Shown: positions 46,609-56,570, counted from the stretch's first letter. The stretch is 64,000 nt of DNA from Phyllobacterium brassicacearum (GCF_003010955.1 NZ_PGGO01000003.1:329796-393795); one strand, 5' to 3'. Notes: generated from the letters alone by a model not told the origin. Made by a program: numbers and translations.

Positions 46609-47520
46609 TTAACGAGAGCCGAGGCTCCCTTTCAATTTCGAAAGCGCCGGGCGAAGCCTCTGTTGATTGCTTTCGAGAATCTCTGTTGCTTGTTCTGCAC
46701 TTGGCGCACCGGCCGCGAGCAGAATTGCAGATTTGACAGACCCGCCGCTTGCCTCGAGCAGCCTTGCCGCATCGCTGATGTCGCAGGCGCTAATGGCAGA
46801 TACTATGCGTGCCGCCCGCTCGCGCAGCTTGATATTGTCCGCGGTAAGGTTGACCATGTAGCCGTCGTGTACATGACCGAGATGAACAGCCATCAATGTC
46901 GACAGCAGATTGAGCGCAATTTTCTGGGCAGTACCTGCCCCCATGCGCGTCGACCCGGCGACCATCTCCGGCGGGGTTGGTAGCGTGATAGCCACATCCG
47001 CAAGACTGAACAGCGGAACATCCGGATTGTTGGCGATTGATATGATCTTCAGACCGCGGTTTGTAGCCTCGTCGATTGCCGCCAGTGCATAGGGCGTCGA
47101 ACCGCTGGCCGAAATCGCGATCAGGCAATCACCCTCTGCAAGTCCGGCAGCAGCAATGTCTCTCGCCGCCTGGGCAGTGTCATCTTCGTAAGTGCCGGCG
47201 AGGCGATTGAGGCTGGCAACGCCGCCAGCGAGCAGGATAACGATGCGATCTGGGGCGATGCCATATGTACCCGGCAATTCGAGCGCATCCGCCAGCGCCA
47301 TCAGGCCGGAACTCCCAGCCGCGGCATAAGCAAGACGGCCGCCAGCCCGAAGAGTTTCAGCGGCCAAAAGTGACGCCTTTGCGATGGAATCCGTAGCCCG
47401 GGCAACCGACGCCGCCGCCTCGACCTGTGCCTCGTACAGCAAACGCAGGATATCTTCTGGCGATCGCTCGTCCAGACCTGATGCCCTGTCATTGCGTTGC
47501 TCGGTACGGGTTGTTCCCAC
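46609..47520 (-). CDS. murQ: N-acetylmuramic acid 6-phosphate etherase MurQ
   Basis: A 303-residue SIS-domain lyase that removes D-lactate from MurNAc-6-phosphate to give GlcNAc-6-phosphate. MurQ landmarks are NRLAGTYEDD, the phosphosugar loop SASGSTPYALAA, TPPEMVAGSTRMGAGTAQKIALN and VNLTADNIKLRERA. The usual LKAGT of other MurQ proteins is replaced by MGAGT, a small oddity. The GTG at 47520 is chosen because GAGGAGAG precedes it. It is divergent from the sugar kinase and heads the minus-strand arm of the island. Confidence 0.88.
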   Translation of the reverse strand: MGTTRTEQRNDRASGLDERSPEDILRLLYEAQVEAAASVARATDSIAKASLLAAETLRAGGRLAYAAAGSSGLMALADALELPGTYGIAPDRIVILLAGGVASLNRLAGTYEDDTAQAARDIAAAGLAEGDCLIAISASGSTPYALAAIDEATNRGLKIISIANNPDVPLFSLADVAITLPTPPEMVAGSTRMGAGTAQKIALNLLSTLMAVHLGHVHDGYMVNLTADNIKLRERAARIVSAISACDISDAARLLEASGGSVKSAILLAAGAPSAEQATEILESNQQRLRPALSKLKGSLGSR

Positions 47521-47556
47521 TGCTCTCTCCTCGTTGGGACAATTAATGCCAAAAAA

Positions 47557-47695
47557 ATACCACTTGTCCAGCAAATCTTAAAAAATTTCCGCAATGATTT
47601 TTTAACAAGGCTTTTTATGCAATGAATTCAATGGTAAGAAGGAAATCCTGAAAAAGCGGAAATTAATGCTTGGATATTGGTATTTTATTGGTATT
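47557..47695. promoter_or_regulatory. Candidate GntR operators in the divergent murQ-kinase gap
   Basis: Two direct copies of ATTGGTATT stand 11 bp apart at 47676-47684 and 47687-47695, just before the kinase ribosome site. A third copy of the TGGTATT core lies on the opposite strand at about 47563-47557, close to the murQ side. The placement suits control of both arms by the GntR regulator encoded at 48599. Confidence 0.5.
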
Positions 47696-47712
47696 CTGTT
47701 TTTGGAGGATGA

Positions 47713-48606
47713 TTGAACGTGACTTATCTCCTGGGAATTGATGGTGGTGGAACGGGCTGCAGGGCGGCGCTGGCTGACATGAACGGCCAGGTTCTGGGTA
47801 CCGGCAAGAGCGGTTCGGCTAACATCATGACCGACATGAATACCGCACGCCTCAACATTCTGGACGCCACGGAAGCAGCGCTGGCCGATGCTCGGATCGA
47901 CCACTCGGCGATCCCCTCTCTATCGGCCGTTCTTGGTCTTGCCGGTGCAAATGTCGGGAGCAATGCCGCCCAGCTTCAAGCCATGCTGCCTTTCAGGAAT
48001 TCGCTTGTTTATTCTGACGGCGTTATCGCGCTACAGGGCGCACTCGGCGACCATGACGGAACAGTGGTCATCCTTGGAACCGGCTCGGCCTATGTAACCC
48101 GGGTTGGAAGCGATATCCGTTTTGCGGGCGGCTGGGGATTCAAGGTCAGTGATCTCGGCGGTGGCGCTCGGCTAGGCCGCGATCTACTCGAAGAGACGTT
48201 GCTCGCCTATGATAAATTCCACCCCTCGTCGCCGTTGACCGAGGCGATCATGGAACGGTTTGGTGGCAATCCGCATCGCATTGTCCAGTTCGCTCATTCG
48301 GCGCGCCCAAGCGATTTTGGTTCGTTTGCGCCAATGGTGTTCGAGTATGCATCGCAGAAAGATGATGTTGCTCTTGCTCTCTTGCGGAAAACGATCGGCC
48401 AGATCGAAGAAGGACTGGATGCTATCACAGCGAACAACCCAACCCGCCTCTCCTTGTTGGGTGGCCTTGGCGCGCTCTATGGTCCGCTTCTATCGCCGCG
48501 ATATCGGGCCCAATTGCAGACGCCTCTCAACGACGCACTCACCGGAGCGGTCCAATTGGCGGCACAGAATTTTGCTTCGAAAGTCACGGAGACCGTCCAT
48601 GGCTGA
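47713..48606 (+). CDS. BadF/BadG-type sugar kinase (GlcNAc/MurNAc kinase-like)
   Basis: A 297-residue ASKHA-fold kinase. LLGIDGGGTGCRAAL is the phosphate-1 loop, VVILGTGSAYV the second phosphate loop, and WGFKVSDLGGGARLG the sugar/adenosine region, as in N-acetylglucosamine kinases of the BadF family and MurK. It should phosphorylate the imported amino sugar at C6. The start is TTG at 47713 or GTG at 47719 behind GGAGG. First gene of the plus-strand arm; overlaps gntR by 8 bp. Confidence 0.87.
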   Translation: MNVTYLLGIDGGGTGCRAALADMNGQVLGTGKSGSANIMTDMNTARLNILDATEAALADARIDHSAIPSLSAVLGLAGANVGSNAAQLQAMLPFRNSLVYSDGVIALQGALGDHDGTVVILGTGSAYVTRVGSDIRFAGGWGFKVSDLGGGARLGRDLLEETLLAYDKFHPSSPLTEAIMERFGGNPHRIVQFAHSARPSDFGSFAPMVFEYASQKDDVALALLRKTIGQIEEGLDAITANNPTRLSLLGGLGALYGPLLSPRYRAQLQTPLNDALTGAVQLAAQNFASKVTETVHG

Positions 48607-49387
48607 TGGTTTGATCGATATCTTGCCTTCACTCAATGACGGCTCGGCCGCCGGCGGTCCGCTTTATGTGAAACTCCAGCGCCTCATCGAAAATGCCGTC
48701 CGGGATGGGATGCTGCATCCGGGAGATGCCTTGCCACCCGAGCGCGAGCTTGCGGCCATGGCCGACATATCGCGCGTCACGGTGCGGAAAGCGGTCCAAG
48801 GTCTCGTGAATAGCGGGCTGCTCGTACAGCGACATGGCTCCGGCACATTCGTTGCACCGCGTTCCGAACGTGTTGAACAGTCGCTGTCACATCTGACATC
48901 GTTCACCGAGGACATGGCCCGTCGCGGCATGATCGTCCGTTCGACATGGCTTGATCGCGGCATATATGCGCCCTCGCCGGAAGAGATGGTCACGCTCGGC
49001 CTTTCGTCCGGCGAGAAGGTGGCACGCATCAGCCGTCTGCGCGTTGCCAACGAGACACCAATGGCAATAGAGCGCGCGGCACTGTCGATCCATGTTCTGC
49101 CCAACCCTGAATTGGTCACGCTGTCGCTTTACGCCGTGCTGGCAGAAAGCGGAAATCGGCCGGTCAGGGCAATCCAGCGCATTTCTGCAGCCATATTGAA
49201 AGAGAATGATGCTAAATTGCTGCAGGTTCCCGCTGGCTCGGCCAGTCTGAACATCGAGCGCATATCCTATCTGGAATCGGGCAAAGTGATCGAATTCACC
49301 AAATCGATCTATCGGGCCGACGCCTATGAATTTGTCGCCGAACTGAAACTCGGCGATTCTTCGGAAATATCAGGAGCAGTGCTTTGA
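48599..49387 (+). CDS. GntR/UTRA family regulator
   Basis: A 262-residue HutC-subfamily repressor. The winged helix is at about 20-85 (LPPERELAAMADISRVTVRKAVQGL, then HGSGTFVA). The UTRA effector domain follows from about 100 with RISRLRVANETPMAIERA and a VIEFTKSIYR strand, the pocket that binds GlcNAc-6P or GlcN-6P in NagR/DasR relatives. Its gene is within the operon it probably controls. Overlaps kinase (8 bp) and SIS gene (TTGA). The direct repeats upstream of the kinase gene are the likely operators. Confidence 0.9.
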   Translation: MADGLIDILPSLNDGSAAGGPLYVKLQRLIENAVRDGMLHPGDALPPERELAAMADISRVTVRKAVQGLVNSGLLVQRHGSGTFVAPRSERVEQSLSHLTSFTEDMARRGMIVRSTWLDRGIYAPSPEEMVTLGLSSGEKVARISRLRVANETPMAIERAALSIHVLPNPELVTLSLYAVLAESGNRPVRAIQRISAAILKENDAKLLQVPAGSASLNIERISYLESGKVIEFTKSIYRADAYEFVAELKLGDSSEISGAVL

Positions 49388-50415
49388 CAACCAAAACAAC
49401 CCTCATGCGGGAAGAAATTCTGTCCATTCCCGCGGTCACGGCGCGATTTCTCGATGCCTCACGCGACACGCTTGCAGCGGCAGGCGCGAAGTTGCGCGAG
49501 AAGGACCCGCCATTTCTGGCATCGATCGCCCGGGGTTCGTCCGATCATGTCAGCGCCTTCCTGAAATATTCGAGCGAGCTAACTGCGGGCATTCCCGTTG
49601 CCTCGCTCGGTCCCTCAGTCGCATCGATCTATGGTGTCACGCTGAAGCTCGGCAGCGCGGCAACATTGTCGATCTCGCAATCCGGCAAAAGCCCAGACAT
49701 TGTCAGCATGACCAAGGCGGCCAGTGAAAGCGGCGCGCTGACTATAGCCATCACGAATGTCATCAATTCCGACCTTGCCAATGCAAGTGATTTTCCCATC
49801 GATATCCTGGCCGGTCCCGAACGCAGCGTCGCCGCAACGAAGTCCTTTGTCAGTTCGGCCGTTGCCGGTCTGGCGCTCATCGGCCATTGGACCGAAGACA
49901 AGCAACTGCTTGCTGCAATCGACGCTCTTCCCACCGCCCTGGAAAAAGCGGTCGACTGTGACTGGTCGCCCTTCGCCACCACTTTGAAGGATGAAAATTC
50001 TCTCTTCGTGCTCGGACGCGGCCCGTCGCTTGCAATTTCGAACGAGGTCGCGCTGAAATTCAAGGAAACGAGTGCAGTTCATGCCGAGTCCTACAGCGCG
50101 GCAGAAGTCATGCACGGCCCGAAAGCCATAGTCGGGAAAGGCTTTCCAGTCCTGGTTCTGGCCGCGCGTGACGCCGCCGAAGACTCGATCATTGAGTCTG
50201 CCAACCGTCTCGCCGAACAGGGCGCAGCCGTATTCGTCACATCGGCAAAGCCCTCGAAGGCAACGGCCGTGCCCTTTGTCGCAACGTCGCATCCTTTGAC
50301 CGATCCACTGGCTTTGCTCGTGTCGTTCTATGCGTTCGTGGAAGCCTTTGCCCGCAGCCGGGGACTGAATCCGGATGAACCTCCGCATTTGAGAAAAGTG
50401 ACCGAGACGATATGA
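49384..50415 (+). CDS. SIS-domain glucosamine-6-phosphate deaminase (NagB-II/AgaS-like)
   Basis: A 343-residue double-SIS protein. SIARGSSDHVSAFLKY and SISQSGKSPDIV mark the first phosphosugar site, FVLGRGPSLAISNEVALKFKE the second, and HGPKAIVGKGFPV the GlmS-like loop. It lacks the glutaminase domain of GlmS, so it should run in the deaminating direction: GlcN-6P to Fru-6P plus ammonia. The start is TTG overlapping the gntR stop. Its end overlaps nagA by 4 bp. Confidence 0.87.
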   Translation: MTTKTTLMREEILSIPAVTARFLDASRDTLAAAGAKLREKDPPFLASIARGSSDHVSAFLKYSSELTAGIPVASLGPSVASIYGVTLKLGSAATLSISQSGKSPDIVSMTKAASESGALTIAITNVINSDLANASDFPIDILAGPERSVAATKSFVSSAVAGLALIGHWTEDKQLLAAIDALPTALEKAVDCDWSPFATTLKDENSLFVLGRGPSLAISNEVALKFKETSAVHAESYSAAEVMHGPKAIVGKGFPVLVLAARDAAEDSIIESANRLAEQGAAVFVTSAKPSKATAVPFVATSHPLTDPLALLVSFYAFVEAFARSRGLNPDEPPHLRKVTETI

Positions 50416-51572
50416 GTTCACCATACGCACTCACCGGCGCCGAGATATTCGACGGCGAGAACTGGCATGCCAATTCGGCGCTCATCGTAGACGGCGGAGT
50501 TGTCCAAAGCTTGACTGCAAATTCGGACCTGCCTGCCGGACTTCGCCAGGTCGCGTTGAGGGGCGGCAAGCTCGTGCCGGGCTTCATCGACCTCCAGGTC
50601 AATGGCGGCGGCGGTGTGCTTCTCAACGACGGCCCGAGCGTCGATGTCATCCGCACCATATGCGACGCGCATTTTGCCTTTGGCACCACTGCCCTACTCC
50701 CGACCCTGATCACCGATACGCCGCAGATCACCACCGCCGCACTTGCCGCCGGCAAGGCCGCAGCGCAGGAAAAGGTTACAGGTTTCATCGGGCTGCATAT
50801 CGAGGGGCCGCACCTTTCCCTGACGCATAAGGGCACACACGATCCCAAACTGATCAGGCCAATGGACGATGCCGATTTCATGGCTCTTATCGAGGCGGTG
50901 CAGGAAGTGCCGGTTCTCCTGACCACCGTTGCTCCGGAAACAGTTCCCATAGAAAAGATCCGGGCGCTGACTGATGCCGGCGTGATCGTCAGCCTCGGCC
51001 ACAGCGGCGCTTCCTATGAAGTCGCCATGGCGGCAAAGGATGCAGGCGCAACCATGGTGACGCATCTTTTCAATGCAATGAGCCAGCTTGGCCATCGCAG
51101 TCCGGGCGTTGTCGGAGCAGTATTGCAATCGGGCGAATTGTCCGCAGGACTGATCGCCGATGGATTTCACGTCGACAAGGCCTCCATGGCGATCGCACTA
51201 CGTGCAAAACAGGGACCATCGAAGATATTCCTCGTCACCGACGCCATGTCTACGATCGGCACAGACATTACCTCGTTCACCCTGAACGGCCGCAAGATCA
51301 CCCGCGCCGGAGGCCGCCTGACTCTGGAAGACGGCACGCTCGCCGGTGCCGATCTCGACATGATTTCCGCCGTCCGCTTCGTTCACCGCGATCTCGGACT
51401 GCCCCTCGGTGAGGCGCTGCGCATGGCCTCGCTCTATCCGGCGGAAAGCATCCGCATCGATCACCGCTATGGCCGGCTTGCTGCGGGTTATGTGGCCAAT
51501 ATCGTCCACCTCGACAACGAGCTCGATGTCAATCACGTCTGGATCGATGGAGACGTGCATTACGCTCGTTGA
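50412..51572 (+). CDS. nagA: N-acetylglucosamine-6-phosphate deacetylase NagA
   Basis: A 386-residue amidohydrolase removing acetate from GlcNAc-6P. The metal and substrate residues are visible: GFIDLQVNGGGG, E in LHIEGPHLS, H in SLGHSGASYE, H in MVTHLFNAMS, and catalytic D in LVTDAMST. The first-site HxH of many amidohydrolases reads DLQVN, which is usual for NagA proteins. The ATG overlaps the SIS gene stop. Last gene of the plus-strand arm of the amino-sugar island. Confidence 0.94.
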   Translation: MSSPYALTGAEIFDGENWHANSALIVDGGVVQSLTANSDLPAGLRQVALRGGKLVPGFIDLQVNGGGGVLLNDGPSVDVIRTICDAHFAFGTTALLPTLITDTPQITTAALAAGKAAAQEKVTGFIGLHIEGPHLSLTHKGTHDPKLIRPMDDADFMALIEAVQEVPVLLTTVAPETVPIEKIRALTDAGVIVSLGHSGASYEVAMAAKDAGATMVTHLFNAMSQLGHRSPGVVGAVLQSGELSAGLIADGFHVDKASMAIALRAKQGPSKIFLVTDAMSTIGTDITSFTLNGRKITRAGGRLTLEDGTLAGADLDMISAVRFVHRDLGLPLGEALRMASLYPAESIRIDHRYGRLAAGYVANIVHLDNELDVNHVWIDGDVHYAR

Positions 51573-51625
51573 CGCCGCAAACCGATTGGCCATATTCATA
51601 ATCTTCAATGAGTTGGAGAATTGGA

Positions 51626-52225
51626 ATGGCCAAGGACGCGCTGATCGTCGTTGATGTGCAGAACGATTTCTGTCCGGGTGGCGCACTTGGAGTGGAAGCC
51701 GGCCATGAGATCGTTCCGATCATCAACAGGCTAATGGTACGGTTCGACCACGTTATCATCACGCAGGATTGGCACCCGGCTGGCCATTCAAGCTTCGCCT
51801 CATCGCATCCCGGCAAGGCGCCATTCGAATCGATCATGATGCCCTATGGCGAGCAAACGCTATGGCCAGAGCACTGTATCCAAGGCTCGGTCGGTGCGGA
51901 TTTCCATCACGACCTGGATTGGACAAAGGCTGAACTGGTGATCCGCAAGGGTTTCAGGCCGCATGTCGACAGCTATTCGGCATTTTTCGAAAACGACCAC
52001 AAGACTCCTACCGGCCTCGCCGGCTATCTGAGGGAACGCAAGATCACCAACGTAACCTTCGCCGGTCTTGCAACAGATTATTGCGTCGCCTACTCCGCAC
52101 TCGACGCAGTTGAACATGGTTTTGCCGCCGATGTTCTCCTCGATGCATGTCGTGGAATCGACCTTGGCGGTTCACTCGCAGCGATGATCACGAAAATGCG
52201 CAAGGCAGGCGTCACGCTGATCTAA
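51626..52225 (+). CDS. pncA: Nicotinamidase PncA
   Basis: A 199-residue isochorismatase-fold amidase converting nicotinamide to nicotinate for NAD salvage. The catalytic triad is D10 region (VVDVQNDFCPGG), K in VIRKGF and C in LATDYCVAY. The metal-binding motif is TQDWHPAGHSSFA. The ATG at 51626 is chosen over one 18 bp earlier because GGAGA lies at the right distance. It sits between nagA and ugpB on the same strand and is probably independent of both. Confidence 0.95.
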   Translation: MAKDALIVVDVQNDFCPGGALGVEAGHEIVPIINRLMVRFDHVIITQDWHPAGHSSFASSHPGKAPFESIMMPYGEQTLWPEHCIQGSVGADFHHDLDWTKAELVIRKGFRPHVDSYSAFFENDHKTPTGLAGYLRERKITNVTFAGLATDYCVAYSALDAVEHGFAADVLLDACRGIDLGGSLAAMITKMRKAGVTLI

Positions 52226-52276
52226 TCAGCCTCGAAAATGAACAGCTGCGCAATTTTCCACAGTCCCGTCGGGCTT

Positions 52277-52305
52277 AAGTCATAAGCTTGTTGTTTCTTT
52301 GTCAC
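52277..52305 (+). promoter_or_regulatory. Candidate Pho box array upstream of ugpB
   Basis: Three 7-bp half-sites at an exact 11-bp period: AAGTCAT (52277-52283), TTGTTGT (52288-52294) and TTGTCAC (52299-52305), with 5, 4 and 6 matches to CTGTCA(T/C). A possible -10 box AATACT starts at 52314. ugp operons are PhoB-dependent in E. coli and rhizobia. Confidence 0.6.
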
Positions 52306-52364
52306 AAAATGGGAATACTGCCCTCAAGCGCACTTCAGATGACGCCTTATCATGGGAGATTGAA

Positions 52365-53675
52365 ATGACCTATCGCGGTACCCGCTTGAGCCTTGCTCTT
52401 GGCATTATGCTCGCTTCATCCACTTCATCCTTTGCCCTCACGGAAATCAGCTGGTGGCACGCAATGACTGGCGCCAACAACGAGGTTGTTGAAACGCTGT
52501 CCAAGGAATTCAATGAAAGCCAGAGCGACTACAAGGTCGTTCCGGTATTCAAGGGAACCTATCCCGAAACGCTCAATGCCGGCATCGCCGCATTCCGCGC
52601 CAAGCAGGCACCCGATATCATGCAGGTATTCGATGCAGGGACCGGGGTGATGATGGGTGCTCAAGGCGCGATCAAACCGGTCGCGGATATCTTGTCGATG
52701 GGCGGCACGAAGTTCGACAAGAGCCTCTATTTGCCTGGCATCGTCTCCTACTACTCGAAGCCGGACGGCACGATGCTGTCCTTCCCCTATAATAGCTCCT
52801 CACCGATCCTTTATTACAACAAGGATATCTTCAAGAAGGCGGGACTTGACGAAAACAACCCGCCAAAGACCTGGCCGGAAGTCTGGGAAGCAGCAAAGAA
52901 GATCAAGACCAGCGGTGCAGCAAATTGCGGTTTTACCTCGACGTGGCTGACCTGGATCCATACGGAAAACTTTGCGGCCTGGAACGATCTTTCGTTCGGC
53001 AGCAACGAGAACGGAATTGCCGGCACCGATGTCGAATTGAAGATCAACTCACCGATTTTCGTCAAGCACTTCCAGGAACTGGCTGACCTCGCCAAGGACG
53101 GTACATTCCGCTACGGTGGGCGCACTTCGGAAGCCAAGCAGCTGTTTATCTCCGGCGAATGCGGTATCTTCACCGAATCCTCAGGTGGCCTTGGCGATGT
53201 GATCAAGTCGGGGATGAACTACGGCACAGGTCAGTTGCCGTACGAACCGGAAGCCAAGGGTGCTCCGCAAAACACCATACCGGGCGGCGCCAGCCTCTGG
53301 GTATTCGCGGGCAAGAGTGACGAACAGTACAAGGGCGTCGCAGCATTCTTCAATTTCCTGTCGAAGACCGAGATCCAGGCCCGCCTGCATCAGGTTTCGG
53401 GTTATCTGCCAGTGACGCTGGCGGCCTATGAGGAAACGAAGAAATCCGGCTTCTACGACAAGAACCCTGCCCGCGAGATTCCGATCAAGCAGATGATGGG
53501 TAAGGCTCCGACGGAAAACTCCAAAGGCGTTCGCCTCGTGAACCTGCCGCAGGTTCGCGACATCGAAAATGAAGAGTATGAAAACATGCTGGCAGGCAAA
53601 CAGACAGCCCAGCAGGCCCTCGACAATGCCGTCAAGCGCGGCAACGCTGCCATCAAGCAGGCCATCGGCCAGTAA
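52365..53675 (+). CDS. ugpB: Glycerol-3-phosphate-binding protein UgpB
   Basis: A 436-residue periplasmic binding protein for sn-glycerol-3-phosphate or glycerophosphodiesters. Signal peptide at 1-25 ends SSFALTEI. UgpB motifs include ISWWHAMTGANNEVVETL, FKGTYPETLNAGIAAFRA, MLSFPYNSSSPILYYN and TSTWLTWIHTENFAAWN, matching the ligand-binding residues of the E. coli protein. The ATG at 52365 follows GGGAGA. First gene of ugpBAEC, behind a Pho-box-like array. Confidence 0.94.
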   Translation: MTYRGTRLSLALGIMLASSTSSFALTEISWWHAMTGANNEVVETLSKEFNESQSDYKVVPVFKGTYPETLNAGIAAFRAKQAPDIMQVFDAGTGVMMGAQGAIKPVADILSMGGTKFDKSLYLPGIVSYYSKPDGTMLSFPYNSSSPILYYNKDIFKKAGLDENNPPKTWPEVWEAAKKIKTSGAANCGFTSTWLTWIHTENFAAWNDLSFGSNENGIAGTDVELKINSPIFVKHFQELADLAKDGTFRYGGRTSEAKQLFISGECGIFTESSGGLGDVIKSGMNYGTGQLPYEPEAKGAPQNTIPGGASLWVFAGKSDEQYKGVAAFFNFLSKTEIQARLHQVSGYLPVTLAAYEETKKSGFYDKNPAREIPIKQMMGKAPTENSKGVRLVNLPQVRDIENEEYENMLAGKQTAQQALDNAVKRGNAAIKQAIGQ

Positions 53676-53691
53676 TCATCCCCTCATGACC

Positions 53692-53728
53692 GCCCTGTCC
53701 GTACCCAATACGGACAGGGCAATTTTTT
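53692..53728 (+). terminator. Terminator-like hairpin between ugpB and ugpA
   Basis: A perfect 12-bp stem GCCCTGTCCGTA / TACGGACAGGGC with a short loop is followed by AATTTTTT, all features of an intrinsic terminator, yet ugpA starts 13 bp later without an own promoter in view. It probably lets only part of transcription through and keeps UgpB in excess. Confidence 0.82.
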
Positions 53729-53740
53729 CGCGAGGCATTC

Positions 53741-54631
53741 ATGGCATCGTCAACGCGCGTCACTTTTCCAAACAAGCTTCTGCCTTATCTTCTGTTGGCA
53801 CCGCAGCTCGCCATCACGGCGATTTTCTTTTACTGGCCCGCATCGCAGGCGATCTACCAGTCTGTCCTGCGAGAGGATCCATTTGGACTGTCGACGCAGT
53901 TTGTCGGCCTCGATAATTTCAGGCGCGTCATCAGCGATCCGAATTATGTCAATTCGCTTCAGGTGACAGTGATCTTTTCCGTCGCCACCGCGCTTATTGC
54001 TATGGCTCTTGCCCTGCTCCTCGCCGTCATGGCCGACAAGGTCATCCGCGGCAAAGGCATCTATCGGACATTGCTGATCTGGCCCTATGCAGTTGCGCCA
54101 GCTATTGCTGGCATGCTCTGGCTCTTCCTGTTCAACCCATCGATGGGAACGCTGGCCTACCTGGTCCGCTCGGCCGGATATAACTGGGATCCGCTGCTCA
54201 ATGGCGACCAGGCCATGGTGCTGGTCGTATCCGCCGCGGCGTGGAAGCAGATAAGCTACAATTTCCTGTTTTTCGTCGCTGGGTTGCAGTCGATTCCGAA
54301 ATCACTGATCGAAGCCGCCGCGATCGATGGTGCAGGCGAGACCAAGCGCTTCTGGACCATTATCTTTCCGCTGCTCGCTCCGACAACATTCTTCCTGCTG
54401 GTCGTCAACACGGTCTACGCGTTCTTCGACACATTCGGTATCATCCACGCCGTCACTGGAGGCGGCCCGGGCAAGGCGACGGAAACGCTGGTCTACAAGG
54501 TCTACAATGATGGCTTTGTAAATCTTATCCTCGGCGACTCTGCGGCGCAGTCAGTGATCCTGATGATCATCGTCATCGGCCTCACAGCGATCCAATTCCG
54601 CTACGTCGAACGCAAAGTCCATTACGGCTGA
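53741..54631 (+). CDS. ugpA: Glycerol-3-phosphate permease UgpA
   Basis: A 296-residue inner-membrane permease with six predicted helices. [20 protein letters not shown] begins helix 1, and the EAA loop is [25 protein letters not shown]. The C-terminal [19 protein letters not shown] is typical of UgpA. It lies between the ugpB terminator-like hairpin and ugpE (9-bp gap). Confidence 0.94.
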   Translation: MASSTRVTFPNKLLPYLLLAPQLAITAIFFYWPASQAIYQSVLREDPFGLSTQFVGLDNFRRVISDPNYVNSLQVTVIFSVATALIAMALALLLAVMADKVIRGKGIYRTLLIWPYAVAPAIAGMLWLFLFNPSMGTLAYLVRSAGYNWDPLLNGDQAMVLVVSAAAWKQISYNFLFFVAGLQSIPKSLIEAAAIDGAGETKRFWTIIFPLLAPTTFFLLVVNTVYAFFDTFGIIHAVTGGGPGKATETLVYKVYNDGFVNLILGDSAAQSVILMIIVIGLTAIQFRYVERKVHYG

Positions 54632-54640
54632 GGTGGAAAC

Positions 54641-55489
54641 ATGATCCAGAACAACCCCATCGGCCGGTTTATTGCGCACATCATCCTGATTATTGGCATC
54701 ATGATCGTCGCGTTTCCGATCTATTATACCTTCGTGGCCTCGACGCAGTCGCTGCAGGAGATCATGCGGCCGCCCCTTTCACTGCTTCCCGGGAACCACT
54801 TCTGGGAAAATTATTCGGCCGCCCTCTTCGGTGGCGTCGGTCGGATAGGCGGCGTCGGGGTCGATCGCCTGCTTTTCAACACGATCGTCATGGCGCTCGC
54901 GATCGCCGTCGGTAAGATCGCGATCTCGATCCTGTCAGCCTACGCGATCGTCTTCTTCCGTTTTCCCGGCCGCATGATCTTCTTCTGGCTCATCTTCATC
55001 ACCCTGATGCTGCCAGTCGAAGTCCGCATCCTGCCGACTTACAAGGTCATGGTTGATCTCGGTCTGATCGACACCTATACGGGGCTGACACTGCCGTTGA
55101 TGGCATCAGCAACGGCGACGCTGCTCTTCCGCCAATTCTTCATGACCATCCCCGGCGAGTTGGTCGAGGCTGCCCGCGTCGATGGGGCCGGTCCGTGGCG
55201 CTTCTTCAAGGACATCCTCCTGCCCTTGTCCAAGACCAATATCGCCGCACTGTTCGTGATCCTCTTCATCTATGGCTGGACGCAATATCTCTGGCCGTTA
55301 CTGATGACCAACCGCAATGACATGACGACCATTGTCATCGGCCTGCGCAAAATGATCTCCTTCGCCGATGCAGATACCGAATGGCATCTGGTGATGGTCA
55401 CCTGCATTCTCGCCATTGTTCCCCCGATCCTCGTTGTCATGCTGATGCAACGCTGGTTTGTGCGCGGGCTGGTCGAAACGGAGAAATGA
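54641..55489 (+). CDS. ugpE: Glycerol-3-phosphate permease UgpE
   Basis: A 282-residue permease, six helices. [20 protein letters not shown] near the start and the EAA loop [25 protein letters not shown] fit UgpE, as does the long [22 protein letters not shown] periplasmic segment. ugpC follows after a single base, so translation is coupled. Confidence 0.94.
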   Translation: MIQNNPIGRFIAHIILIIGIMIVAFPIYYTFVASTQSLQEIMRPPLSLLPGNHFWENYSAALFGGVGRIGGVGVDRLLFNTIVMALAIAVGKIAISILSAYAIVFFRFPGRMIFFWLIFITLMLPVEVRILPTYKVMVDLGLIDTYTGLTLPLMASATATLLFRQFFMTIPGELVEAARVDGAGPWRFFKDILLPLSKTNIAALFVILFIYGWTQYLWPLLMTNRNDMTTIVIGLRKMISFADADTEWHLVMVTCILAIVPPILVVMLMQRWFVRGLVETEK

Positions 55490-55490
55490 A

Positions 55491-56570
55491 ATGGCAAATG
55501 TAGAATTGACCAACGTCCGCAAGGTCTATGGGAATTCGGTCGAAGCGGTCAAAGGCGTCAATATTGCCATTGAGGATGGCGCACTATGCGTGCTCGTTGG
55601 TCCTTCCGGCTGCGGAAAGTCAACGCTGTTGCGCATGATCGCTGGGCTCGAATCGATCACCGACGGCACGGTCAAGATCGAGAACGCAGTGGTCAATAAT
55701 CTCGGACCAGCCGAGCGCGACATCGCCATGGTGTTCCAGAACTATGCGCTCTACCCGCACATGAAGGTTTACGACAACATGGCCTACGGACTGCGCAACC
55801 GCGGCATGCCCAAGGACCAGATCGACAAACGCGTCAGAGAAGCCGCGCAAACACTTGAATTGACTCACCTACTGGAGCGCCGTCCCAAGGAACTTTCTGG
55901 CGGCCAGCGCCAGCGCGTTGCCATGGGGCGAGCCATTGTCCGCAACCCCAAGGTTTTCCTATTTGACGAACCTCTGTCCAATCTTGATGCCAAACTGCGT
56001 GGACAGATGCGGGTCGAAATCAAGAACCTGCAGCGCCAATTGGGGGTCACCAGCGTCTACGTGACACATGATCAGCTTGAGGCCATGACCCTAGCAGATA
56101 CGCTCGTCGTCATGAATTCCGGCTCGGTCGAACAGATCGGTGCACCACTTGATATCTATGAAAAACCGGCAAGCACGTTCGTTGCAAGTTTCATCGGGGC
56201 CCCGCCCATGAACCTCGTCCACGTTACCGCGGACAATACCGGCCTCATCCTGAAGGATGGGACACATATCGGCGCTGAAGGACTGACAGTCCCAACGACC
56301 GGAGCAGTCATTGGCTTCCGGCCGGAAGACCTGGAGGTCGCAGCTGGACATGAAAAGCACATTGGTGGATTGCAGCTCGACCTGAAGGTTTTGGGTGTAG
56401 AGCCGGTGGGCGCGGAAAGCTATGTCTACGGCGTGGTCGGCGGCGAACGCGTCGTGGTTCGCGTGGCCGGCCGTTCTCCGTCACAGACCGGCGATCATTT
56501 GCGGGTGATCATCCCCAAGGAAAAGCTGCACTTGTTTGGCGCAGATGGAAAAAGGATCCCACCCGCATAG
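55491..56570 (+). CDS. ugpC: Glycerol-3-phosphate ABC ATPase UgpC
   Basis: A 359-residue CUT1 ATPase. Walker [11 protein letters not shown]-loop [12 protein letters not shown], signature LSGGQRQRV, Walker [13 protein letters not shown] and H-loop VYVTHDQ. The TOBE region includes [10 protein letters not shown] and [10 protein letters not shown]. The last codons form part of a hairpin that serves as the terminator of the convergent metQ gene. Confidence 0.94.
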   Translation: MANVELTNVRKVYGNSVEAVKGVNIAIEDGALCVLVGPSGCGKSTLLRMIAGLESITDGTVKIENAVVNNLGPAERDIAMVFQNYALYPHMKVYDNMAYGLRNRGMPKDQIDKRVREAAQTLELTHLLERRPKELSGGQRQRVAMGRAIVRNPKVFLFDEPLSNLDAKLRGQMRVEIKNLQRQLGVTSVYVTHDQLEAMTLADTLVVMNSGSVEQIGAPLDIYEKPASTFVASFIGAPPMNLVHVTADNTGLILKDGTHIGAEGLTVPTTGAVIGFRPEDLEVAAGHEKHIGGLQLDLKVLGVEPVGAESYVYGVVGGERVVVRVAGRSPSQTGDHLRVIIPKEKLHLFGADGKRIPPA

